Positions 6,674 through 13,542 of a DNA stretch of 33,846 bases are shown in pieces; within the stretch, counting starts at the first letter, position 1; each line of letters starts with the position of its first letter. Source of the DNA: Corynebacterium sp. (GTDB lineage: Bacteria > Actinomycetota > Actinomycetes > Mycobacteriales > Mycobacteriaceae); the NCBI GenBank assembly GCA_030530985.1, contig JAUMTX010000022.1, positions 1-33,846 of the forward strand. The letters run 5' to 3'. Below the pieces are notes generated by a model that did not search any database, was not told the DNA's origin, and was given only the letters and a program-made list of their open reading frames with translations. The position numbers and the translations under genes are program-made.

Positions 6674-7696
6674 ATGAGCACTTCAACCCTACCTATCGTG
6701 ATAGCAGTCAGCGAGGAAAACCTCCAGGCTGAGCTGCAGCACATCATTGCCGCAACCGGCCGTGATGTGATGATGATGGCGCCTGCGCCGGACCTTGGAA
6801 TGAACCTGAGGCAAGCGCACGCAGTCATGCTGGACTCCCCATGTGCAGCAATGATTGGGGCCGAGGAAATCCACCGTCTCACGGAAATCCACAGGCTCAT
6901 CATTGTCGCCCCCGATATTGGCCCCTACGAGGACTATGGGCTGGAATCCTACCGCATCCCGGCAGAAGCCACCCGGCTACTCGAAAGCCTGGTGAGCCGA
7001 CGCGGGGAAGGACGCCGCCACACCATTGGAATCTTTGGGGCCGTGGGCGGGGCAGGCTGCTCCACCTTCGCGGCAGCCCTGGCACTCAGCATCAAAAAGC
7101 ATCACCCCATCCTCATTGATGGGGCAAAGCGCAGCGGCGGCCTGGACCTGCTACTCGGCATGGAAGATAAGCCGGGGGCACGCTGGCAAGACCTGAGCTT
7201 CAATAGGGGCAGGCTCGACCCGGGCGAACTCGCTTCGGCCCTACCCCAAAGAAATAACCTGCGGCTACTTACCCACAGCAGAGGCATCCTCAGTGGGGAA
7301 GCACTACCACTAGCAACGGCCATTGCGACCCTTTCACATACTGGCCGACCCCTAATCATTGATATGGGATCGGAGAACCCACAGAACCTGGGGTTATTGG
7401 ACTTCATTGTGATGGTGGTGCCGCTTGAAGTACGGGCAGTGGCCTCCGCCCACCAAATGGTGACAATGATGCGCGCCCAGCATCACGAACCCCTGCTTGT
7501 CGGGGTTAACCGCACCTGGTCGGGGCTATGCCTCGAAGACCTCAACCAAGCATGCAATGTGGATGCTCTTGGCCAATATAGCTACTATGCCAAAATCGCC
7601 AAAGGCTGCGAAATGCTGGGCCTCATTGACACCAGGCTGCCGCGATCCTATAGGCAACTGCTCGAAGTCATTGGGGAGGAGGCCGGCTATGGATAA
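6674..7696 (+). CDS. TadZ/CpaE-like ATPase, septum site-determining family (Rv3660c type)
   Basis: The first gene of the Tad cluster encodes 340 residues. An N-terminal receiver-like region (1-110) precedes a ParA/MinD-type ATPase domain. The P-loop is the deviant FGAVGGAGCSTFAAAL (121-136), where Cys replaces the usual lysine of the Walker A motif; such a replacement is, as far as I recall, common in this actinobacterial family. The strand LIDGAKRSGGLDLLLG (147-162) follows. TadZ/CpaE proteins place the pilus machine at a cell pole or septum. No Shine-Dalgarno precedes the ATG at 6674. The gene overlaps tadA by eight bases and leads a seven-gene operon. In C. glutamicum and M. tuberculosis, relatives are annotated as septum-site-determining proteins. 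Confidence 0.82.
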   Translation: MSTSTLPIVIAVSEENLQAELQHIIAATGRDVMMMAPAPDLGMNLRQAHAVMLDSPCAAMIGAEEIHRLTEIHRLIIVAPDIGPYEDYGLESYRIPAEATRLLESLVSRRGEGRRHTIGIFGAVGGAGCSTFAAALALSIKKHHPILIDGAKRSGGLDLLLGMEDKPGARWQDLSFNRGRLDPGELASALPQRNNLRLLTHSRGILSGEALPLATAIATLSHTGRPLIIDMGSENPQNLGLLDFIVMVVPLEVRAVASAHQMVTMMRAQHHEPLLVGVNRTWSGLCLEDLNQACNVDALGQYSYYAKIAKGCEMLGLIDTRLPRSYRQLLEVIGEEAGYG

Positions 7697-8744
7697 AAAG
7701 ATCATTGTGGAGCAGGTGCAGCGCAGATTAGCTGCCAGCGGCGGAGAATACGAACCACAGAAAATCGCCACGCTCATCCGCGAAAGCGTAGGGGTGATCT
7801 CCGACCATGAACTCTTTGAAATCCTCCAAGCCATCCGCTACGACTCCATTGGAATCGGGCCACTGGAACAACTCATGAATATTCCGGGCCTGAGCGATAT
7901 TGTGGTCAACGCCCCCGATGATGTGTGGATAAGCACAGGTCAAGGCATGGAAAAAGTCGACCTGCGATTCGACGGGGAAGAACAAGTCCGTGCCCTGGCC
8001 CAAAGACTAGCCGCACGCTGCGGGGTGAGGCTTGACGACGCCCACCCATGGGCGGACGGCCGCATCATACGCAAAGACGGCATTGTGCGATTCCACGCCC
8101 TGCTCAGCCCACCAAGCGACAGGGGAGTGGTCATGAGTCTGCGCATGCTGCGCCGGGCCAACCACAACCTGGAAGACCTGGGGTACCCGGCGCAAGTGGT
8201 GGACATGCTGCGCGAGATTGTGCTGGCAAAGAAAAGCCTCCTCGTGGTGGGTGGAACTGGATCCGGGAAAACCACACTGCTCTCCGCCCTGCTCGGCGAA
8301 GTCCCGCATAATGAGCGCATTATCTGCCTGGAAGACACGGCCGAACTCCAACCTCGGCACCCGCATGTCATCCACCTGGTTAGCCGTGGGCCAAATATTG
8401 AAGGCAAAGGCGCAATGAGCATAGCGACCCTGCTCAAACAAAGCCTGCGCATGCGGCCCGACAGGATCATCGTGGGCGAAATCCGTGGGGCGGAAGTCGT
8501 GGACCTACTCAGTGCACTCAATACCGGCCATGAAGGTGGCGGGGGAACAGTGCACGCCAACACAATCCACGAACTGCCCGCACGAATGGAAGCCCTGGCG
8601 GCCCTGGGCGGGATGGATGCGCGCACCCTGCACAGCCAAATGGATGCGGCAGTGGACGTCATTATCAATGTTAAAGACCGAAAAATAGCAGCACTAGGAG
8701 AACTCAACCATGGAAAAGTACAGACCATCTGGGAGGCGACATGA
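7689..8744 (+). CDS. tadA: TadA-type secretion ATPase (CpaF family)
   Basis: This 351-residue hexameric ATPase would power assembly of a Tad/type IVc pilus at the inner face of the membrane. Walker A is GGTGSGKT at 188-195, the Asp box is IICLEDTAEL (211-220), Walker B is RIIVGEIRG (259-267) and the His box is GTVHANT (286-292). All are intact. I chose the ATG at 7689, which has GGAGGAGG just upstream and overlaps the preceding gene by eight bases, over an earlier frame-open ATG inside that gene. It overlaps tadB by four bases (ATGA). Unlike proteobacterial CpaF proteins it has no long N-terminal extension. Confidence 0.93.
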   Translation: MDKKIIVEQVQRRLAASGGEYEPQKIATLIRESVGVISDHELFEILQAIRYDSIGIGPLEQLMNIPGLSDIVVNAPDDVWISTGQGMEKVDLRFDGEEQVRALAQRLAARCGVRLDDAHPWADGRIIRKDGIVRFHALLSPPSDRGVVMSLRMLRRANHNLEDLGYPAQVVDMLREIVLAKKSLLVVGGTGSGKTTLLSALLGEVPHNERIICLEDTAELQPRHPHVIHLVSRGPNIEGKGAMSIATLLKQSLRMRPDRIIVGEIRGAEVVDLLSALNTGHEGGGGTVHANTIHELPARMEALAALGGMDARTLHSQMDAAVDVIINVKDRKIAALGELNHGKVQTIWEAT

Positions 8745-9487
8745 GCTACTTTCTCATAGCCACAGGCCTACTCATCTACCCGCGACCAGGGGATCGACTC
8801 AACCTGCCCGCCGAAAAATGGGTGGTGCGGCGCTGGCTCATACTCAGCCCCATCATCCTACTCATCGGCCTCAATATGAGCACCATAGTGGTGCTCATGG
8901 GCATTGGGTATATCGGGTGGAAAGCCTGGCTGGCCTATAAAGACATGGCCGATGGGCAGGCCGCCCGGGCCACCCTGGCCGAAATACTAGGAATCTTCTC
9001 TGGCCAACTACGCGCCGGCAATACCAACCTGCAACTGGAAACCACGGGGCACCCCGGGGTCATGGCCGCCATACACATGGCGGCCACCAGGGCGAGCCAG
9101 GGCGGCAATGTGGAAGATGTCCTGGCGGAAGTTCGCGTCCACCCGGCGGTGGATGAGGATTTACGAAGACTGGGGGTGATGTGGGGAGCGTCGATACGCT
9201 ACGGAATAGCACTAGCAACGGTCATTGACCACCAAAGGCACGTACTCGACGCCTACGCACAACACCAACGAACCTATAAAGCCCAAGCTCAAGGCGCACT
9301 AATGAGCGCGCGCGTACTGCTATGCCTACCACTGGCCGGCATTGCACTCGGCAGCGCCATGGGTGCGCAACCGCTCAACTTCCTCTTTGGTGGGGGAATC
9401 GGCGGAATCATCCTCATTATTGGCGTGGGGCTCGCTGCCTGCGGGTACTGGTGGTCCCACAAAATCATTAGAAAGGCAATGCCATGA
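8741..9487 (+). CDS. tadB: TadB-like type II/IV secretion platform membrane protein
   Basis: The 248 residues contain two N-terminal hydrophobic segments (1-15 and 33-63), a soluble T2SSF-type helical domain (about 75-185) and two C-terminal membrane helices (about 190-240). TadB and TadC form the membrane platform rotated by TadA. The gene overlaps its neighbours by ATGA at both ends, so translation is coupled. Its first residues, MSYFLIATGLLIYPRP, closely resemble the first residues of the next gene, as expected if the two platform subunits are paralogues. Confidence 0.85.
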   Translation: MSYFLIATGLLIYPRPGDRLNLPAEKWVVRRWLILSPIILLIGLNMSTIVVLMGIGYIGWKAWLAYKDMADGQAARATLAEILGIFSGQLRAGNTNLQLETTGHPGVMAAIHMAATRASQGGNVEDVLAEVRVHPAVDEDLRRLGVMWGASIRYGIALATVIDHQRHVLDAYAQHQRTYKAQAQGALMSARVLLCLPLAGIALGSAMGAQPLNFLFGGGIGGIILIIGVGLAACGYWWSHKIIRKAMP

Positions 9488-9978
9488 GTTACCTACTCAT
9501 CGCGATTGGACTACTTATCCACACGCGGCCGGCGCGCAGAATCCTGCCGCACAAGCGCAAACCGCGGGCTGACCCGCAGAATGCGCTCGACATCGCAGCC
9601 AATATCGAGCTCTACTGCACAGCGCTCGAAGCGGGACTACACCCCGCAGTGGCTGCGCGAATCCTGGCGCGAGTCAGCAAAGAGAAGCACACCTGGGAAC
9701 AGGTGGCCTACCTGCTGGAACGCGGCAACCACAACTGCTGGAGCCTACTGCCGGAGCACTATATTGGCCTGGGACGACTCATGCGCAACGCAAGCCACGG
9801 GGCGGAAATCGGCCCGGCGGGTGCGCGACTCGTGGCCGAAGTACGGCAAAAGGCCGAAGCAGAAATTGAAGCACGAAGCGCCAAAGCGGGGGTGCTCATC
9901 GCCCTACCGCTAAGCCTGTGCTACCTACCAGCATTTATTGTTCTTGGGCTTGTGCCCATCATCATCAATCTGTTCTAA
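9484..9978 (+). CDS. tadC: TadC-like type II/IV secretion platform membrane protein
   Basis: The protein is 164 residues and short for the family. It begins MSYLLIAIGLLIHTRP, followed by a basic stretch, a helical T2SSF-like domain (about 33-130) and a C-terminal hydrophobic region (about 137-164) that contains one or two membrane helices. It is the expected partner of TadB. It starts within the tadB stop codon (ATGA). The gap of 20 bp to the next gene carries a good Shine-Dalgarno for the Flp-like gene, which would allow higher expression of the pilin. Confidence 0.82.
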   Translation: MSYLLIAIGLLIHTRPARRILPHKRKPRADPQNALDIAANIELYCTALEAGLHPAVAARILARVSKEKHTWEQVAYLLERGNHNCWSLLPEHYIGLGRLMRNASHGAEIGPAGARLVAEVRQKAEAEIEARSAKAGVLIALPLSLCYLPAFIVLGLVPIIINLF

Positions 9979-9998
9979 GGAACAGGAAGGAGTAAAAA

Positions 9999-10181
9999 AT
10001 GACTATCAAGGCGACCATGAAGGAAATCATGCGCAATGACGAAGGAATGACCACCATCGAATATGCGCTGGGCTGCCTCGCCGCCGCAGCATTCGCAGCC
10101 GTACTCTACGCCATTGTGAAAGGCGGAACCGTGCGCGACGCCCTGGAAAGCCTGATCACCAACGCACTCAACACCATGTAA
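9999..10181 (+). CDS. Flp-like pilin (DUF4244 family)
   Basis: This 60-residue protein has a hydrophilic leader ending DEGMTTIEYALG, then a hydrophobic helix (18-42). That is the pattern of type IVb/Flp prepilins: cleavage after G16, with E at +5 and Y at +6 of the mature protein. It is the likely major subunit of the Tad-like filament. AAGGAG lies seven bases before the ATG. It ends TAA GCC ATG, so the next gene begins three bases later in the same reading frame. No prepilin peptidase gene is present in the window. Confidence 0.85.
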   Translation: MTIKATMKEIMRNDEGMTTIEYALGCLAAAAFAAVLYAIVKGGTVRDALESLITNALNTM

Positions 10182-10184
10182 GCC

Positions 10185-10463
10185 ATGGTCACCGTTGAAG
10201 CAGCCACATCCATGCTCAGCCTCATGGTAGTAACCGCAGCCGTGATTGCAGCATGCATGACAATGGCGGGAATGATCGCGGCAACCAGCATGGCTGGGGT
10301 GGCGGCGCGGGCCTATGCGGTGGGGCAAAACTACAGCCCCACCCGGGGCAGTGTGACAGTGAGCGAAAGCGGCGGGTGGGTGACAGCCACCGCTGAAATC
10401 CCCGTGCTCATCGGCAGCGCCAGCGCCACTGCCACCTTCCCCGTGGAGGACAAAGACCAGTGA
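10185..10463 (+). CDS. TadE-like pseudopilin lacking a normal leader
   Basis: The 92 residues begin directly with MVTVEAATSMLSLMVVTAAV, so the TadE signature (T/V-V-E-A-A) is at the very N terminus. The hydrophilic leader usual in TadE proteins is missing. One membrane helix (about 7-40) is followed by a small exported domain ending in a beta-rich region. The frame is continuous with the Flp-like gene except for a single TAA. No Shine-Dalgarno is visible, so reinitiation after the upstream stop is the likely mode of translation. It overlaps the next gene by four bases (GTGA). It corresponds to Rv3655c by position. Confidence 0.75.
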   Translation: MVTVEAATSMLSLMVVTAAVIAACMTMAGMIAATSMAGVAARAYAVGQNYSPTRGSVTVSESGGWVTATAEIPVLIGSASATATFPVEDKDQ

Positions 10464-10789
10464 AAAACAGGTCAGACTCCGGCTATGCCACCATTGCGGT
10501 TGCCATACTCATACTGAGCTTCGTGGCAATCGCGGCGGTCATCACCATGTGGGTGCGGGTGCACCTGGCGGGGCACCGCGCCCAGGTGGCGGCCGACCTT
10601 GGGGCAGTAAGCGCTGCGCGGGCACTGGACTGTGAAGCCGGCGGGCGGACAGTGAGCGCCAATGGGGCAGCCATGCTCAGCTGCGGGCTTTTTGAAGGCG
10701 ATGCTGTGGTGGAGGCACTAGTGACGGCCGGGCCCATCCGGGTATCACGGGTAGCCCGCGCTGGCCCAATCCAAGAGAGCATGCCCTAG
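10460..10789 (+). CDS. TadE/TadG-like membrane protein of the helicase-adjacent Tad locus (Rv3654c type)
   Basis: This 109-residue protein has the sequence DSGYATIAVAILILSFVAI near its N terminus. It resembles the TadE-like minor pilins found next to DECH helicases in actinobacteria. A single helix (about 9-33) is followed by a short exported domain with two cysteines (C58 and C75) that could form a disulfide. The GTG start overlaps the stop of the previous gene. Its 3' end overlaps the convergent helicase gene by 45 bp, and no terminator was seen. Confidence 0.72.
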   Translation: MKNRSDSGYATIAVAILILSFVAIAAVITMWVRVHLAGHRAQVAADLGAVSAARALDCEAGGRTVSANGAAMLSCGLFEGDAVVEALVTAGPIRVSRVARAGPIQESMP

Positions 10790-12988
10790 GGCAATGGCCC
10801 CTTGCTTGGACAAGGGGTCATTATTATTGCCGCACTTCGGGGACTGAATACAGGCAGGACAACCCGAGGTGCAGCCACAATTCTCAATGAGAGTGACCGT
10901 GGCGGAAAGCCAGGTGGTCCAGAGCTCAAAACCTGTGTCGGCAAAACCCGCGCCGCCAGCATAGCCGTCATAAATAAAAATGGTGGGCAGCTGGGTTTGA
11001 AGATGCAGAGGAGTGGACAAGCCACCAAGATCCCAACGGTCACAGGTGGCAAGAAGAGGGAGCAGACCAATCATGGCGTGCTCCAAAGCATGAAGCGCGC
11101 CGGGCTGATCCTCCGGGGGAACAATATCCAGAATCAACTGGGGGATGGTGATGAAAACCGCGCGGGTGGTGAGAGTCTGGGCAGGCATGGACAGATCGAT
11201 AGTGTCGATAATACGGCCGTGGAGGGTTTTAATATAGCCGGTGACCTGGTCGGTGACTCGGATAGCGCCGTGGTAGAGGCCGGGGCGATCGGGGAGATCC
11301 TCGAGAATGGTGACCTCTGTTGAAGAGAGCGGGCGGGTGCGCCACTCGGGGGAAGCGGGGCGCGCCAAAGCAAGATTATCCTCAAAGGAGAGATCCTCAA
11401 TGAGGAAGGTTTCGCCCTGGTGGATATAGTAGGCACCGGGGTGGGTTTCGGCGGCGGCGCGGGCGGCATCAATGCTTCCAAGGACACGGCCATCCTCAAG
11501 ATCGACAATGGTGATCTGGGTGGCGGACTCGCCACGGATAGAAATCTGCGGGTTGGCAAGGGAATACCAGGAATCCCCACGGCGGCGCAGATCCGGCAAA
11601 GAATCGAGGAAGTCCTCGGTGATATCAAAGAGCTCACAATCTGCAAGGGTCAGCGGACGCTCGGCAGCGGCACGAAGAAGATGCGGGCCAAGAATATGGG
11701 GATTATTGGTTTGGAAACGGGTATGCTCCAAAGGCTTATCCACCAGGGCCTCAGGGTGGGTGAGAAGATAGCGATCCAAAGGCTGATTGCGGGGAATAAA
11801 AACCACGAGGGAATGTTGACCGCGTCGACCAGCACGGCCGGCCTGCTGCCAGAAAGAAGTCACAGTACCCGGATAACCAGCAGAAATGACGGCATCAAGA
11901 CCGCCAATATCCACTCCAAGCTCAAGGGCATTAGTGGAAATAAGACCAAGGAGCTCACCGGACTCCAGGGCGGACTCAAGATAGCGGCGATCCTCGGGAA
12001 GATAGCCGGCACGATAAGCCTTGACGCGGGGATTGGAAATGATATTATTCGTGACCTCCACACCACGGCGCGAACGCATAAAAACCAAGGTGCGGGCACC
12101 GGCAGCAAGAAGCTCCTTGGCCACAAGGGCAGTCTCAAGAACCAACTCGCGGGGAACCAGCTCGCCCTCAATCTCCTCCTCTGCAGGACGCCACAGAACA
12201 ATATCCTGGGGGCCATGAGGGGACCCATCCTCCGTCACAGCACGCACAGGCAAACCAATGAGACGGGTAGCATGATCGGCCGGATTAGCGGAGGTAGCAG
12301 AAGCCAAAATAAAAGTCGGGATAGAGCGCGAAAGACGACGAAGACGACGCAGCAAAAGGGCAACATGGGCCCCAAAAGTACCGCGATATGCGTGGCATTC
12401 ATCGACAATTACATAACGCAGGCGAGATAAAAAGGGAGCCCATGCAGAAGCATTACCCAAAATAGAAGCCTGTAGCATATCGGGGTTAGTAAAAAGAATC
12501 TGACTAGAGCGTTTTGCGGCATTACGAATAGCACTACGCACCCCCAAATCCGTATCGCCATCATAAGAATGGGCGGCAATAGGCAAAGCAGATTCACGAA
12601 TAAGACGCGCAGTATTCTGAACCTGATCCACACCAAGCGCCTTCGTAGGAGTCAGATAGAGGGCAGTTCCATGCTCAGTGGCAAGCGAGGAAAGGACAGG
12701 CAAAAGATAGGCCAAAGACTTACCGGAAGAGGTGCCCGTAGAAATCACGGTATGCTGTCCTGACCAGGCAGAATCGGCGGCGATGACCTGGTGGGAGTAT
12801 GGGCGGGAGATGCCACGATTAGCGAGGGCGTCGATAAGCAAAGGATGAGCCCAGGAAGGCCAATCGGCGCTGGTAGAAGGACTAGCAGGCCGGTGAAAAA
12901 CATGGAGGGCTGTGGAATCGGGCAGCGCAGAACTCAAAAGATCGATAAATTCTGACCCGTAATCACTCGGGACGGGGGTAATCTCCAT
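10745..12988 (-). CDS. DECH-box superfamily 2 helicase with DUF1998 zinc-binding C terminus
   Basis: The 747 residues show motif I TGTSSGKS (84-91), motif II DECH (196-199), motif III SAT (230-232) and motif VI QQAGRAGRRG. A C-terminal cysteine cluster has C704, C706, C710, C713 and C719, as in DUF1998/MZB domains that bind zinc. It corresponds to Rv3649. Related proteins include MrfA, a 3'-5' helicase for mitomycin-type DNA damage repair, so a DNA repair role is plausible. Despite its position beside the Tad genes it is on the opposite strand and probably unrelated to pilus assembly. The ATG at 12988 has AAAGGTGA about seven bases upstream. A run of 336 codons open on the opposite strand is a codon-bias shadow. 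Confidence 0.9.
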   Translation of the reverse strand: MEITPVPSDYGSEFIDLLSSALPDSTALHVFHRPASPSTSADWPSWAHPLLIDALANRGISRPYSHQVIAADSAWSGQHTVISTGTSSGKSLAYLLPVLSSLATEHGTALYLTPTKALGVDQVQNTARLIRESALPIAAHSYDGDTDLGVRSAIRNAAKRSSQILFTNPDMLQASILGNASAWAPFLSRLRYVIVDECHAYRGTFGAHVALLLRRLRRLSRSIPTFILASATSANPADHATRLIGLPVRAVTEDGSPHGPQDIVLWRPAEEEIEGELVPRELVLETALVAKELLAAGARTLVFMRSRRGVEVTNNIISNPRVKAYRAGYLPEDRRYLESALESGELLGLISTNALELGVDIGGLDAVISAGYPGTVTSFWQQAGRAGRRGQHSLVVFIPRNQPLDRYLLTHPEALVDKPLEHTRFQTNNPHILGPHLLRAAAERPLTLADCELFDITEDFLDSLPDLRRRGDSWYSLANPQISIRGESATQITIVDLEDGRVLGSIDAARAAAETHPGAYYIHQGETFLIEDLSFEDNLALARPASPEWRTRPLSSTEVTILEDLPDRPGLYHGAIRVTDQVTGYIKTLHGRIIDTIDLSMPAQTLTTRAVFITIPQLILDIVPPEDQPGALHALEHAMIGLLPLLATCDRWDLGGLSTPLHLQTQLPTIFIYDGYAGGAGFADTGFELWTTWLSATVTLIENCGCTSGCPACIQSPKCGNNNDPLSKQGAIALGHALLDWASAGYP

Positions 12989-13202
12989 AAAAGTTCACCT
13001 TTCTGACCTGCGAAAATAAAATAATCGGGTGTGCTAACTACTAAATTTACCGAAAACGTGTCACACTATAAGTGGTCGTAGTTTCTTTGCGTGGGGCAGG
13101 TGCGCGTTAAAGGGATCAAATTTTGCGGGCTCCGCGCAGTACAACCGAGCTTAGCATTCGGCTATTGGGCTACCCACAAAATTCGACCCGACAGTGGTAA
13201 GT

Positions 13203-13208
13203 TACACT
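13203..13208 (+). promoter_or_regulatory. Candidate -10 element of cspA
   Basis: TACACT lies 29 bases before the cspA ATG. A possible -35 (TTCGAC, 13182-13187) stands 15 bp upstream, which is short. It gives a leader of about 23 bases that contains AGGAAG. Confidence 0.4.
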
Positions 13209-13237
13209 GTCGACTTCGAACGACAGGAAGTGTGCCC

Positions 13238-13444
13238 ATGGCTACAGGAAAAGTAAAATGGTTTAACGCCGAAAAAGGCTTCGGCTTTATCGAGCCCGAT
13301 GACGGAACTCCGGACGTCTTCGTGCATTACACCGAAATTCAAGGTTCAGGTTTCCGGACCCTCGAAGAAAACCAGCCGGTTGAATTCGAAATTGGCGAGA
13401 GCGCGAAGGGCCTTCAGGCCCAGCAGGTTCGTGCCCTCTCCTAA
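13238..13444 (+). CDS. cspA: Cold-shock-domain RNA chaperone CspA
   Basis: This 68-residue single cold-shock domain binds single-stranded nucleic acid through RNP1 (KGFGFIE, 15-21) and RNP2 (VFVHYTEI). It begins [14 protein letters not shown], as actinobacterial CspA does. The frame is open further upstream, but AGGAAG seven bases before the ATG at 13238 and the family's length fix the start. It is monocistronic, with its own promoter region and a strong terminator, and lies between the helicase and topA as in M. tuberculosis (Rv3648c). Confidence 0.95.
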   Translation: MATGKVKWFNAEKGFGFIEPDDGTPDVFVHYTEIQGSGFRTLEENQPVEFEIGESAKGLQAQQVRALS

Positions 13445-13455
13445 AACCTAACCTG

Positions 13456-13484
13456 GGCGCCTCCGTTCTTGGAGGCGCCTTTTT
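13456..13484 (+). terminator. Intrinsic terminator of cspA
   Basis: A perfect 9-bp stem (GGCGCCTCC/GGAGGCGCC) with a 6-base loop is followed by TTTTT. Confidence 0.92.
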
Positions 13485-13542
13485 ATATATTGGTATAGTA
13501 GGGATCTGTTGCACTAATAATGAATCGAGAGGTGTTGTACCC

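Noticed and set aside
11420..12430. A plus-strand frame of 336 codons inside the helicase gene
   Set aside because: It lies opposite conserved helicase motifs, which fixes the minus strand as coding.
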